This document shows, in pieces, positions 9,660-19,498 of a DNA stretch of 64,000 nucleotides (positions are counted from its first letter, which is position 1; every line of letters starts with the position of its first letter). The position numbers were made by a program, and so were the translations under genes. The DNA comes from Arachidicoccus ginsenosidivorans (lineage in GTDB: Bacteria; Bacteroidota; Bacteroidia; Chitinophagales; Chitinophagaceae), in the NCBI RefSeq assembly GCF_007971385.1, contig NZ_CP042434.1, positions 5,146,001-5,210,000 on the forward strand. The letters are read 5' to 3'. The notes under the pieces were generated by a model. That model made no database searches. It saw only the letters and a list, made by a program, of their open reading frames with translations, and was not told where the DNA came from.

Positions 9660-11603
9660 TTACTTAGGCCATCCTGGATTTTGTACTAGATTATTATTGG
9701 TTCTCAATTCATTAATCCACAGAGGCCACAAATAATCTCTGGGTGCCACAAAGGATTGCTGAAACAGGGTACGCGGTTGGTAATAGGAAATAGCAGATGA
9801 CTGATTGGTAGTCCATCCAACAACTGCTGTATTAAATTCAGCGGCCGCATCCTTCCACCTTCTTAAATCCCAGTAAGACGTGCCTTCAAAGGCCATTTCT
9901 ATGCGACGTTCCTGCTTGATTATCTCTCTCAAGCCATTTTTGGTCTTATACTTATTAGGACTTTTTGAATAATTTGTCCAGGAGGTCGCAACCCCCTGAA
10001 GTCCGGCCCGGTTGCGTACTGAATCAATGTACCGGTATACTTCACTGGTGGGCTGATCCTGACTTTCATTAAGCGCTTCAGCGTAAAGAAGGTAAATATC
10101 CGCTACCCTGATTTCCGGCCATTCATATTCTCTTACATTAACGCCGTTAGAGCTGTAGGAGAAATTATAATCGACAAACTTCTTAATATAATAACCCGTC
10201 TGGTTCTCATAACCGATTTCGTTATTGCCCCCATATTGGCCAAGTTTTGCCTGGAGCGTATAAGTATCTTCATCACTGCCGGAAGGGCTGCTAAGTAAAT
10301 ACCATACCCCGCCGTCAAAGCACAGGTCAGCATAAAACCGGTTCTCTCTGTCAAAATTGAGTCTGGCAGTCGTATATCCCTCGCTTACGTCAAAACGCTC
10401 TTCATGGGTGGCGGTTCTTAACTGATTGATCTGATTAAAATCCAGTGTCTTGTCTTCACTAATGGGAACACCATTGGAAGTATAGAACAACTCGGCCATT
10501 CTTAGGGTAGCCCCAAATTGCCCCCTGGCACCCGATATATTTGAATACTGCGAGGCAAGTTTTACCATGGTGACGTTTTGCAGATATCCCACCCTGGAAT
10601 TAGACAACCCCCAGATTTTTTCACTATTCCACCTATCGCAAATGGCCTGACGTATATTTAGTTGGGTAATGGTAGCGTCCGATAAATTGGTCAAAGAAGA
10701 TTTTGGATAATAATACAGATGAAAGCCAGCTGTATTAGCCGCGTCAACGGCTGCCTTGCAGGCAGCTGCAGCGCGTATCCATTTATTGTTATCCTCCTGG
10801 CTATTGAATAAGTGCACACCTCTGTTATCCACTACATTAGCATAATCCGGATTGCCGTTAAATAAAGGGCTGGCCGCCAGCACCAAGAGCTTGGCCTTAA
10901 TGGCTGCGGCAATGGGTTTTGTTACCCGGCCTAGTTCCGTTCCTCTGTTTAAAATGGTCATCGGCAGTAAGGTATAGGCCGAATCCAATAGGCCTGCAAT
11001 ATAGTTTACACAGGAATCAAAAGGTTGCCGATAGACCTTTACTTCAGCGGGAGACGCAGAAATAGGCAGATTCTTGTCATTAATCGGAATGGGGCCAAAG
11101 GACCTAAGTAAAAGGTAGTTATAATAAGCTTTTAAAAACAGGGCCTCTCCGATCCATCTGGCTCTTTCCGTGGCTGACAAATCTTTAACCTTATTGGTAT
11201 CGGCAATATTTTCTAAAAAAATATTGCAATTGGAGATGCCTTGAAAGAGTCTGATGCCACCGTTGCCACCACCCCAATAATCACAGATAACGGTAGAAGA
11301 AGTCTGATAGCCTCTGGCGATATCCCAGGCCTGAACGCTCAGATCTCTTTTGGAAGTGGACAGCCAAATTTCATTGCCCGCCAGCATACCGATATTACTA
11401 TTCGGGTCTCCATCATGGGGCACATAGGAATAGCAGGTAAACAAAAATTTCTCGGCCTCATTTCTTAAGGTAAAGGCGTTATTAATAGTCGCCACATTAT
11501 CGGGCACTACGTCCATAAATTTTTTACAACTGCTGAGTATGTTACTCAAAACCAAGCAAAGGGTGATAGCGGTTGTGATTTTTTGTATGTTTATTAATTT
11601 CAT
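9660..11603 (-). CDS. SusD/RagB-like nutrient-binding lipoprotein
   Basis: Surface lipoprotein partner of the SusC encoded 57 bases upstream. It has a lipoprotein signal with Cys in NILSSCKKFMDVVPDN, TPR-like helices (RWIGEALFLKAYYNYLLLR), and a family-typical C-terminus (IIKQERRIEMAFEGTSYWDLRRWKDAA, of which ERRIEMAFEG and YWDLRRWKDA are the conserved parts). At 647 residues it is complete and slightly longer than average. The NDKNLPISASPAEVK-like loop and the acidic insert GSDEDTYTLQ give no clue to the ligand. Confidence 0.95.
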   Translation of the reverse strand: MKLINIQKITTAITLCLVLSNILSSCKKFMDVVPDNVATINNAFTLRNEAEKFLFTCYSYVPHDGDPNSNIGMLAGNEIWLSTSKRDLSVQAWDIARGYQTSSTVICDYWGGGNGGIRLFQGISNCNIFLENIADTNKVKDLSATERARWIGEALFLKAYYNYLLLRSFGPIPINDKNLPISASPAEVKVYRQPFDSCVNYIAGLLDSAYTLLPMTILNRGTELGRVTKPIAAAIKAKLLVLAASPLFNGNPDYANVVDNRGVHLFNSQEDNNKWIRAAAACKAAVDAANTAGFHLYYYPKSSLTNLSDATITQLNIRQAICDRWNSEKIWGLSNSRVGYLQNVTMVKLASQYSNISGARGQFGATLRMAELFYTSNGVPISEDKTLDFNQINQLRTATHEERFDVSEGYTTARLNFDRENRFYADLCFDGGVWYLLSSPSGSDEDTYTLQAKLGQYGGNNEIGYENQTGYYIKKFVDYNFSYSSNGVNVREYEWPEIRVADIYLLYAEALNESQDQPTSEVYRYIDSVRNRAGLQGVATSWTNYSKSPNKYKTKNGLREIIKQERRIEMAFEGTSYWDLRRWKDAAAEFNTAVVGWTTNQSSAISYYQPRTLFQQSFVAPRDYLWPLWINELRTNNNLVQNPGWPK

Positions 11604-11660
11604 TGTTTCTTAAGTTTTTCTGTTTGTTCGAACAATCAGGTGTAGCAAACGGGTTACAGG

Positions 11661-14600
11661 CTACTCAATATTAAAATTAATCCCAATATTATAAGTACGC
11701 TGAATCGGGTATCCCAACCCATTGCCCCCCATTTCCGGATCCCAGAGGTCAAATTTGCTCCATACAAAGAGGTTATTGCCATTTACATATACCCTGGCGT
11801 TTTTGAACCCGACGGATTTTAAGGATGGCACCTGAAATGAATAACCTAATTCCAGTGTCTTAAGCCTAAGGAAGGTGCCGTCTTCCATCCACCAGGTGGA
11901 GGTCTGATTGTTATTGCCAATAAAGCGGTCGCTGAGCCTGGGCCAGAAGGCATAACTGTTGCGGTTATTTTCAGACCAGTGATCCTCGGCAACGGCCTTT
12001 AGCAGGTTGTTCTGATAGCTGCCATTAATGACAAATGGGGAAATATTTTCCGGATTTATCCAAAAAGAGGAACGGGCAGAGCCTTGAAAAAATGAACTGA
12101 TATCAAAACGTTTATAACCAAAGGAAAACCCAAGCCCGTAGATGATTTCAGGGGTAGTCGGATAGCCAATCGGTACCAGGTCATTTTGGTTGATGGAACC
12201 GTCTCCATTCACATCCCGGTATTTAATATCCCCAGCCATATACTCACCAAAGGTTTGTGTCGGGCTGTTTCTCACCTCGGCGTCATCAATAAAGAGATGA
12301 TCGGCGATATAACCAAATACCTGATCTACCGGGTAGCCGACACGGCTCAGGTAAGCAATATTATCCGGATAAATCGGCTCATCATAAACCAAGGTCTTAG
12401 AAGTGGCATAAGTCAGATTGACTCGGGTCTGCAACCAGGTGTTTTTGCTGAGGTGTGCATTATAGTTAGCCAGGAAGTCTATCCCTTTATTTTCAGCCTT
12501 ACCGGTATTGGCCTCAGGTGTAGACATCAGCCCCATGGAATTAGGAATATAGCTTCTGCTCATTAGGATATTATCGGTACTTCTCTTATATAGCTCTATA
12601 ACCATATCCAGATTTTTAAAGAGGGTCAGATCCATTCCCAGATTATATTGGCGAGTATGCATCCAGGTAATGCTTTGGTTGGGATACCGGTTAATAAATA
12701 TGCCTGGCCTGGAATAACCATAATCCAATCCAAAGGTGGATCCGTAATCATTATCATTCATATTGACATCTGACAGATAGAAAAAGCGGTCATCTGAATT
12801 ACCAATCTGGTCATTACCAGCTACCCCGTAGGTAAACCTTAATTTCATTTTGTTGATAACGTCCAGTAATGGATCAAAGAATTTTTCCTTGGATATGTTA
12901 TAAGCAACACCTATGGAGGGGAAAAAGCCAAATCGTTTGTTTTCCGCAAATCTTTCTGAACCGTTATAACCAAAATTAAACTCGGCCAGGTACTTCTCTT
13001 TAAACCCATAAGTAAAACGACCGGATAGGCCTTCATTTTTATGAGGTAAGGACTTAGCCAGGCTACCGGAATTACCCTGCGTCTGACTTTGCATAAGTCC
13101 TGTCAGCATCCCGGAGACCGTATGCGCTCCCCAGTTTTTATTATAATTTAATGTCGCCTGTGCATAATACATGGAACTAACGTCCTTGGAGGATTCTGTG
13201 TAACTCAGGTATTCTGAGCCAACGGTGCCAATGGAGGCTGGTCCTCCGTCATTGAGCACGTATAGGCTGGATATATTTTTATTATCCAGACTCTCAGCAT
13301 TATAAAAAAATGGATTATAATTTCTATTGATTGAATAATAAGAATACCTTTTTACATAGGCCATAAAATTGAAATTAAGGCCCGGCAGGATAAATTTCAG
13401 ATCCTGAGAACCATCAAACTGAACATTGATGGTGGATCCGAAGCTTTGAAAGTAGCCAGAAACGGAATAGGCATAGGGATTCACATACAGATCCTGTTTG
13501 CCAGGTATGACGGCGTTTCCAAATAAGGGGTGATTAACATAAGGCATATAATCGGAAGGATATATGGCCGGAAAGGCTACGGGGTTGGAATAGGCCGCAT
13601 TATTAAAGATGCGTCCCCCGTCTCCATTATTAGGACCATTATAATCATCAAACTGCGCATAGACTCTTACGGCAGCCTTGGTGGTAGGTGTCACATTCAA
13701 ATCCACATTGGAGCGGATATTGTAGTTTTTTAATTTGATATTATTATTAAAATTATTAATTGGATTGGATCTCAGGATGCCGTTATCTACATTATAGGTA
13801 CCTGATAAATAATACCTGGCAACCTTGCCCCCTCCCATAACATTTAAATTATACCGCTGATTATAGGTATAGGATTTTATCATGGTATGAATCCAGTCAT
13901 TGCTGGGATATAGTAAGGGATTGGCCCCCTCTATGGTCTGATCTATCTTATTTTGGCTATAAGGCGTGGCTGCCAGTGGATCTCTGGTAAGCGCCGCTTC
14001 ATTGGCCAGGCGCATATAGGTGATATTATCAGCAAAATTAATATGTTCTGTATTGGAGTTGATAGAATTTTCCATTCTGAAGAAAAATTTTGCAGATCCG
14101 ATTTCCCCTGCCTTGGTTGTAATCAACAGTACACCGTTTGCGCCACGAGCGCCATATACGGCAACCGCTGTAGCATCCTTCAATACGGAGAATTTGGAAA
14201 TATCATCGGGTTGCAGTCTGGCCAGATCATTGGTACTGGATTCGATGCCGTCAATCAGGATAAGTGGATCCTGTTTGCCGGATCCAAATGCACTGAGACC
14301 ACGAATAAAAAAGGAAGCATTGTCTTTACCTGGCTCGCCGGTTCTTTGATAGGCAATCATCCCGGGGATCTGGCCTGCAAACATGGTGGTTAGATTACTG
14401 GATGGCTGACGGATCTTTTGTACATCCACTGTTGTGATGGCACTGACCATACTCTCTCTTTTTTGGGTACCAAACCCCACCACGACCACATCATTTTTTT
14501 CGGCGATAGCGGGTTTTAAGGCAACATCGATTATCTTTTGATCGCCCACTTCTATTTCCAGTTGCTCGTATCCTACGTAGCTAAATACCAATCTACTATA

Positions 14601-15164
14601 TCCGGTTGGTATAATAATCTGAAACACACCATGCGTATCTGTAGCGGTTCCCTGGGTTGTACCCTTGACAATGACGCTCACCCCTGACATTGGCTTGCCC
14701 TGATCATCGGTTACTTTTCCGGTAATCACCTTTTGCTGAATGGTAGCATCGGGCACTTGCTTTTGAGCGGGACTAATTTTGTCAACTGCAATCTGCGGCT
14801 TCTTTTCTGCGGCCTTTATGATCACGGATTTACCTTTAATGGTATAGCTCAGCTTTCTGCCTTTCAGACAATCAGCAAGCGCTGTGTTGATCGTCGCATT
14901 GTTTAAATCCAGATCCACGCGTTCTGATCCGCCTATCAGACCTGCATTATAAATAATGTTATACCCACTTTGCTTCCCGATACTTTTAAAAGCTTCAAAT
15001 AAACTGATGCCTTTTTTATGTAAATTAATATTTTGGGCAAGCCCAAGGGCATAAACATGCATCAGGCCGGCAAAAATGAGTAGCGAGGTTAACCGCATCC
15101 TGATTTTCATTTTGCCTCGTCTGGACCACCTTTGTTTGTTTTTTTTCAAGCGATTCAATTTCAT
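11661..15164 (-). CDS. SusC/RagA-type TonB-linked outer-membrane protein
   Basis: Second TonB-dependent importer, 1167 residues and uninterrupted. A long basic N-terminus precedes the signal peptide core (LTSLLIFAGLMHVYALGLAQ), so translation may really begin at the internal ATG at about residue 19. Domains in order: STN at 45-95 (LFEAFKSIGKQSGYNIIYN), carboxypeptidase-regulatory domain at 145-220 (GKVTDDQGKPMSGVSVIVKG), TonB-box region NDVVVVGFGTQKRES near 230, plug with ILIDGIESSTNDLARLQPDD and VLKDATAVAVYGARGANGV, then the barrel. Only about 30 % of plug positions look shared with the SusC at 1118-4534, so the two probably handle different substrates. It sits in one operon with the SusD and two accessory lipoproteins. 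Confidence 0.95.
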   Translation of the reverse strand: MKLNRLKKNKQRWSRRGKMKIRMRLTSLLIFAGLMHVYALGLAQNINLHKKGISLFEAFKSIGKQSGYNIIYNAGLIGGSERVDLDLNNATINTALADCLKGRKLSYTIKGKSVIIKAAEKKPQIAVDKISPAQKQVPDATIQQKVITGKVTDDQGKPMSGVSVIVKGTTQGTATDTHGVFQIIIPTGYSRLVFSYVGYEQLEIEVGDQKIIDVALKPAIAEKNDVVVVGFGTQKRESMVSAITTVDVQKIRQPSSNLTTMFAGQIPGMIAYQRTGEPGKDNASFFIRGLSAFGSGKQDPLILIDGIESSTNDLARLQPDDISKFSVLKDATAVAVYGARGANGVLLITTKAGEIGSAKFFFRMENSINSNTEHINFADNITYMRLANEAALTRDPLAATPYSQNKIDQTIEGANPLLYPSNDWIHTMIKSYTYNQRYNLNVMGGGKVARYYLSGTYNVDNGILRSNPINNFNNNIKLKNYNIRSNVDLNVTPTTKAAVRVYAQFDDYNGPNNGDGGRIFNNAAYSNPVAFPAIYPSDYMPYVNHPLFGNAVIPGKQDLYVNPYAYSVSGYFQSFGSTINVQFDGSQDLKFILPGLNFNFMAYVKRYSYYSINRNYNPFFYNAESLDNKNISSLYVLNDGGPASIGTVGSEYLSYTESSKDVSSMYYAQATLNYNKNWGAHTVSGMLTGLMQSQTQGNSGSLAKSLPHKNEGLSGRFTYGFKEKYLAEFNFGYNGSERFAENKRFGFFPSIGVAYNISKEKFFDPLLDVINKMKLRFTYGVAGNDQIGNSDDRFFYLSDVNMNDNDYGSTFGLDYGYSRPGIFINRYPNQSITWMHTRQYNLGMDLTLFKNLDMVIELYKRSTDNILMSRSYIPNSMGLMSTPEANTGKAENKGIDFLANYNAHLSKNTWLQTRVNLTYATSKTLVYDEPIYPDNIAYLSRVGYPVDQVFGYIADHLFIDDAEVRNSPTQTFGEYMAGDIKYRDVNGDGSINQNDLVPIGYPTTPEIIYGLGFSFGYKRFDISSFFQGSARSSFWINPENISPFVINGSYQNNLLKAVAEDHWSENNRNSYAFWPRLSDRFIGNNNQTSTWWMEDGTFLRLKTLELGYSFQVPSLKSVGFKNARVYVNGNNLFVWSKFDLWDPEMGGNGLGYPIQRTYNIGINFNIE

Positions 15165-15237
15165 TGTGATTAAATATTTACTTTTTGAGAAAAGCCAATT
15201 AACTGATAAACATTATAAATAATAGCATGGGGGCCCT

Positions 15238-15282
15238 ACAGGCAATCCATTGCCTGTCCGGCAAAAAAGATTTTTTTGCCGG
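15238..15282 (-). promoter_or_regulatory. Pair of hairpins between fecR and susC (locus 2)
   Basis: Two adjacent perfect inverted repeats lie in the 168-base fecR-susC gap: acaggcaa/ttgcctgt (15238-15257, 4-base loop) and ccggcaaaaaa/ttttttgccgg (15258-15282, 3-base loop). The second has A/T next to the loop and no trailing T-tract on the minus strand. The position matches the hairpin in locus 1 and suggests attenuation or RNA processing that separates regulator from transporter expression. Confidence 0.5.
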
Positions 15283-15332
15283 TTGCCTTATGCACGCTTT
15301 GCATGCCTGGAATACTCTATATATACCTGAAA

Positions 15333-16502
15333 TTATTTCACGACGTATAAAACCTTGCCCTGAATTTTAAAATTCACTTTATTGGTTGCCGATAATAGCG
15401 AAAGCACTTCTGAGAGCGGCGTATTTTTGGAAATAATACCGTCCAATTTAATATGCTCCGCATGGCTTTGATATACCACCGATACATTATACCACCTGGC
15501 TACCTTCGTTAAAATATCTTGCAATGATTCATTACTAAAAATAAAATAACCGTCCTTCCAATCAATAACGGCATCCAGATCAACATTTCTCACTTTTAAC
15601 TGGTCTGTTAAAACGGCTTGTTTACCAGGCACCAATAAACAGCTGTCCTTTTTGCTTTCACTTACAACCTTTAAACTACCCTCTAACAGTGTTGTTTTAA
15701 CCGCTTTACTGTCATCGTAGGCTTCAATATCAAAGTGTGTTCCAAGCACCCGGGCCTCTTGCCCTTTGGTTTTGACATAAAAAGGGTGTTTTGGATCATG
15801 AAACACTTCAAAATAAGCTTCTCCGGTTAAATATACCCGCCTATTGGAGAGTTGCGCAAAGGAAGCCGGAAACTTAAGACTCGATCCTGCATTCAGCCAC
15901 ACCTTTGTCCCATCAGGTAAGGTCAGGTTATACTGACCGCCTAATGGTACTTTTAAGGTATTATAGGTGATCTTTTGATCCGCTTTTCTTGTACTAGTTA
16001 GGGGTGATTTTAAACCGCCCCCCTGATATATCACTTTGCCGTTACTAAGCTTTACAATATTGCTCCCGGATTGAAGGCCAATCTGACCGTTACTTACAGA
16101 ATCCAGATTTAAGGAAGTGCCATCACCCAAAATCAAAAAAGCTTTATTACCACCAGGCGGCACATCTGCCATCATCTTGTTAGAATTAGCATGGCTTAGA
16201 TATAAAAAAATGCCGCCCACCAGAACAATCAGCGCCGCAATACTTGCGGCAAGCATCCTGAAATCAAAACCTTTCCCATTATGCTTGGCACCTGCCTGGT
16301 TTTTATTGATGCTTTGAAAAACAGATTGCTTTATCTTTTTTGTCGTGCGCAACAATAACTCCTCGCTCAACTCACCTGGCAATGGTAGTTCGTTCTCAGC
16401 ATTAAAATCCGCATACCATGCTTCAAGATAGGCCTTCTCCTTTTCAGAACACTGGCCATCAAGGTATTTTTGAATCAGTTCTTTTAAATCTATTGGTTCC
16501 AT
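15333..16502 (-). CDS. FecR-family anti-sigma factor
   Basis: Membrane anti-sigma factor paired with the sigma factor 67 bases upstream and the STN-containing SusC downstream. It has 389 residues, complete. The cytoplasmic N-terminus (1-85) begins LKELIQKYLDGQCSEKEK. One membrane helix lies at about 87-105 (ASIAALIVLVGGIFLYLS). The periplasmic FecR domain at about 185-290 carries VPLGGQYNLTLPDGTKVWLN, VYLTGEAYFEVFHDPKHPF and the GTHFDIEAY motif. The C-terminal DUF4974-type domain at 315-389 contains FIFSNESLQDILTKVARWYN and ends in GKVLYVVK. Unlike its counterpart in locus 1, it has no frame break. Confidence 0.95.
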   Translation of the reverse strand: MEPIDLKELIQKYLDGQCSEKEKAYLEAWYADFNAENELPLPGELSEELLLRTTKKIKQSVFQSINKNQAGAKHNGKGFDFRMLAASIAALIVLVGGIFLYLSHANSNKMMADVPPGGNKAFLILGDGTSLNLDSVSNGQIGLQSGSNIVKLSNGKVIYQGGGLKSPLTSTRKADQKITYNTLKVPLGGQYNLTLPDGTKVWLNAGSSLKFPASFAQLSNRRVYLTGEAYFEVFHDPKHPFYVKTKGQEARVLGTHFDIEAYDDSKAVKTTLLEGSLKVVSESKKDSCLLVPGKQAVLTDQLKVRNVDLDAVIDWKDGYFIFSNESLQDILTKVARWYNVSVVYQSHAEHIKLDGIISKNTPLSEVLSLLSATNKVNFKIQGKVLYVVK

Positions 16503-16569
16503 GGTATGGGTTTGCTATTATAATAACAATTCAAATAAGGGGCATAGGGATATAAACTCAAAAAAAAGA

Positions 16570-17157
16570 TTAACCATTAAAATGGTTGGACCATAAAATA
16601 AGCAAAAGGATCAGGCCTATTTTGGTTTTGAGGATTCTAAGAGAGGCCTTTATATGATCATTTACTGTAAATTTGGAAATGCCTAACCGGTCCGCAATCT
16701 GCTGATGGCTCAAATTTTCCTGACGACTCAGTATAAATACCTGCCGCATCCTAGGTGAGAGTTTATCAATCTCCGCCATTAAAATGGCTTCCAGTTCCTT
16801 TTTCTGAATAATATGCTCTGTGGAGTTAATAGGGTGATTTTCAACAAAATGCTTAAAATCTTTTTCATATCGAACAATGACTTGGCGGTGTTTTATCACG
16901 TTCAAAACCATATGGCGGGCAGAGGTAAACAAATATCCGGCAATATTATCACAATTAATTTCCTTCCTTCTCTCCCACAGTTTAATAAATATATCCTGGA
17001 CAACATCCTCTGCCGCTGCCATGTCCAAAAGCTTACGGTGGGTGTGACTGATTAAAACCGCACCATAACGATCAAACAGCGTTTCAAATGCCACCTGATT
17101 GTCCCTCTTAATCAAATCCATTAATTCGTGATCGTCATAAGCACTCAGATCCTGCAT
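16570..17157 (-). CDS. ECF-type RNA polymerase sigma factor
   Basis: First gene of the second SusCD operon, 195 residues. Region 2 is at about 15-85 (LFDRYGAVLISHTHRKLLD, then AEDVVQDIFIKLWERR). Region 4 is at about 125-180 (LSPRMRQVFILSRQENLSHQ, then the HTH GISKFTVNDHIKASLRILK). A hydrophobic tail (IGLILLLILWSNHF) is common in this Bacteroidota subfamily. It is expected to be held by the downstream FecR and to transcribe the operon from 17157 to 7121 when the cognate substrate is sensed. Confidence 0.94.
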   Translation of the reverse strand: MQDLSAYDDHELMDLIKRDNQVAFETLFDRYGAVLISHTHRKLLDMAAAEDVVQDIFIKLWERRKEINCDNIAGYLFTSARHMVLNVIKHRQVIVRYEKDFKHFVENHPINSTEHIIQKKELEAILMAEIDKLSPRMRQVFILSRQENLSHQQIADRLGISKFTVNDHIKASLRILKTKIGLILLLILWSNHFNG

Positions 17158-17592
17158 AATTACCCATTTAAAAATATTACAAACTGTTAAATGCCCAGCA
17201 AATTATAATTATTTTGGATAAATTTAAGTGAATTTAATATTCATTTACATTTAAATAAAGTAGCCTATTGATAACCAGAATTATCTATTTTGAGGACCAA
17301 GATGAAGTTTCAAAATTAGTTTATGGGAAGAGGCAAATATTCCATAAAAGTATTACACGTAGTAACTCGTTATTTAATTTCTGTATGTTGAATTGAAAAA
17401 AATGGCCAGTTATTATCAATGCACTACCCGAATTAAACTAAAAATAAGGAGCTTAGAAATTAAAAATATAATCGAGTTATTGCATTCATCGATAAAACAA
17501 TCAACATATATGTTACGAATTAATGACCGCGGGTCGCAATTCTTTAATGTATAAAAGCCTTTTCACCTTTAAGTTTACTTATTGCCCCATTT
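17158..17592. other. Intergenic region with no gene seen
   Basis: About 435 bases of AT-rich sequence upstream of the sigma factor gene. It presumably contains that operon's promoter; I found no exact TAnnTTTG box on the minus strand and no hairpin of note. Confidence 0.5.
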
Positions 17593-18138
17593 TTAATTCG
17601 GTGCATAATAAAGAATTATTGCACCTGAAGGCAATGTTTTAGTCTTAAGTAGTTTCAATAAGGTACGATTTGTTATGTCTTTAAATAGCGGCAGGCCGCT
17701 TCCCAGAATTACCGGGTGAACGCATAGTTGCAGTTCATCTACTAAGCCTAACTTCATTGACTGGATGATCAGGCTCGGACTTCCAATTAAAATATCCCTA
17801 TCCATTTCTTTTTTTAACCTTGAAATTTCTGTTTTAATGCTGCTCGATGCAAGTTTTGCCGTGTCCCAATCAAGGGTATTTAATGATTTTGAAAAGACGA
17901 TTTTGGGAATGTTGTCTATTGCCAGTGCAAAATCATCTATCGACTTATTGCCAGTAGGCTTATGTATCAAATCCTGCCAGTATTGCATTAACCGGTAGGT
18001 AACGCTGCCATATAAAATGGCGCCACCATGACGGATCAATTGGCTATAATGTTCATGTAATGCTTCGTCTGCTATTCCTCCTGTATGATCACAATATCCA
18101 TCCAGGGTCATATTGATTGCTGCTATAACTTTTGTCAT
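17593..18138 (-). CDS. Dihydrofolate reductase family protein (RibD C-terminal-like fold)
   Basis: 181-residue cytosolic protein of the RibD_C / DHFR-like superfamily, presumed to be an NAD(P)H-dependent reductase of unknown substrate. The family start is clear (MTKVIAAINMTLDGYCDHTG). A nucleotide-binding segment ILYGSVTYRLMQYWQDL, a central IPKIVFSKSLNTLDWD strand, the glycine motif DRDILIGSPSLIIQSM, and the C-terminal DELQLCVHPVILGSGLPLF follow in the usual order and length. It stands alone between the sigma factor and a PAS/LuxR regulator, so there is no operon context to suggest a substrate. It is not the folA enzyme. Confidence 0.88.
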   Translation of the reverse strand: MTKVIAAINMTLDGYCDHTGGIADEALHEHYSQLIRHGGAILYGSVTYRLMQYWQDLIHKPTGNKSIDDFALAIDNIPKIVFSKSLNTLDWDTAKLASSSIKTEISRLKKEMDRDILIGSPSLIIQSMKLGLVDELQLCVHPVILGSGLPLFKDITNRTLLKLLKTKTLPSGAIILYYAPN

Positions 18139-18172
18139 GAATAGCCGTTTTAATCATTAAAAATGCTTTCAG

Positions 18173-18180
18173 CAAAGTTA
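18173..18180 (-). promoter_or_regulatory. Candidate Bacteroidota -7 box for the DHFR-family gene
   Basis: On the minus strand this reads TAACTTTG, an exact match to TAnnTTTG, 35 bases upstream of the start at 18138. A possible -33 CAA/TTG lies 27 bases further up (18208-18210), slightly too far, so only the -7 box is supported. Confidence 0.35.
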
Positions 18181-18417
18181 AGAAGTATTGATGAAATCTA
18201 AAATTACCAATTTAGACTAAGTGAAAAAAAAGTAACAGGATTTGAAGCAATCCAATATCCGATGAATAGTTAAGCTGAATCCTTTTATTTATTGCCGTAT
18301 GCAAGGATGGTAAAGTCGATCAAGCAAAAGTGTCCGCAAGGAATTTATATTATAGGTCTAAAAATTAACCGATAAGACAACATATTGCTATATTGCCAAA
18401 TGGGTACATGCTATTGA

Positions 18418-19188
18418 TTATATCCAGCCTTTTTCTAATCCCAGTTTTAATAATTGCAATACAGAAGTAGTGCCTGTTTTTTTGAAAATATTCTTGCGGT
18501 GCTGAGCCACCGTGTGCGGACTAATATGCAATAATTCTGCAATCTGGCTCGTTTGAAGCTCTTTTATAAGCAGATGAAAGACCTCTATTTCCCTTTTAGT
18601 GAGGATATTTTTATGTGGCAGCATGGTCTCAACGGGCTGGATATCAATATAAGAAGGTTCTCCTTCCAGTCCCATGATAGAAAGCACCATTTTACTGCTT
18701 TGTTTAAACTGCGAAATATCGGTAAATATCACAAAAGTTCTAAGTACTGCACCCTGATCATCACTTTGAATAACCGCTACTTGTTGGAGCAGCCTTTTAT
18801 AATTACCGTCCTTACAGCGTATACGAAAATCATAACGCGTTTTGTATTTGAAGACCTTTTCTGGCGGCAGATTCTGCCAGAACGCTGTAATAGTTGCTTC
18901 AAAATTCAGGTATTGCTGTAAATCTTCAGGATGGATCGCGCCCAAGAACAGTTCCAGGGTAAATTCTTCTGGTGTATAACCCATTAGCTTGGTAATGGAA
19001 GGATTGGTATATTCCATCTGCATTTGTGGTGGACTAAAAATAAAATAGCAATAGTCACCCACCTGAAACAAGTTGAGCATCTTTTTATATATTTCTACCT
19101 CAACTTGTAATTCCTCTGGTTTTTTGTTTTGCCCAATTTCTTTCCATATTTCCCCCGCCCTTTTTAGAATCACCTTATCCATCAACAA
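18418..19188 (-). CDS. PAS-domain LuxR-type transcriptional regulator
   Basis: 256-residue cytosolic regulator. A PAS-fold domain spans about 45-165 (YCYFIFSPPQMQMEYTNPSI, YTPEEFTLELFLGAIHPED, then a C-cap VIFTDISQFKQ). A LuxR-type HTH occupies about 190-250 (LTKREIEVFHLLIKELQTSQ, HISPHTVAQHRKNIFKKTGT). Such PAS-LuxR proteins bind an unknown small signal through PAS and regulate genes through the HTH. Translation may start at Met1 or Met3. A homologue of the same architecture lies at 27912-28714; the pair flanks the T9SS cargo and TPR/LuxR genes. Confidence 0.9.
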   Translation of the reverse strand: MLMDKVILKRAGEIWKEIGQNKKPEELQVEVEIYKKMLNLFQVGDYCYFIFSPPQMQMEYTNPSITKLMGYTPEEFTLELFLGAIHPEDLQQYLNFEATITAFWQNLPPEKVFKYKTRYDFRIRCKDGNYKRLLQQVAVIQSDDQGAVLRTFVIFTDISQFKQSSKMVLSIMGLEGEPSYIDIQPVETMLPHKNILTKREIEVFHLLIKELQTSQIAELLHISPHTVAQHRKNIFKKTGTTSVLQLLKLGLEKGWI

Positions 19189-19394
19189 TTATAATTTCAG
19201 TTTGGAGGCCAAAATACTAAAATCCATTTATTTTATTGTAAATCCCTTAACATATTTTAAAAATTATTTAATCGTGTCTGTAATTTAATTTACATAGCGA
19301 ATTACACCCAATTAAAAAATAACAGTACTTGTATTATAATTATTAATAATGTGATAGATCTTTTTTAAATCAGCGTTGCACTCATTATATATTT

Positions 19395-19425
19395 AGCGGG
19401 GTAGCGAATTATTCGCTACCCCGCT
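19395..19425. terminator. Strong palindromic hairpin, possible bidirectional terminator
   Basis: Arms agcggggtagcgaat and attcgctaccccgct are perfectly complementary over 15 bp with a single central base. On the plus strand it is followed by gattttta, a weak T-tract; on the minus strand no T-run follows. It lies 74 bases beyond the stop of the minus-strand T9SS gene, inside the 310-base gap 19189-19498 that otherwise holds only AT-rich sequence. Confidence 0.6.
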
Positions 19426-19498
19426 GATTTTTAGATTAATAATCAGTAAAGATGTTTAAATACTATCCCAATTGTACCACGGACGCTGCTTTTCCTGC

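Noticed and set aside
13953..14393. Open frame on the plus strand opposite the second SusC gene
   Set aside because: It shadows a well-supported SusC frame and has no signal or motif.
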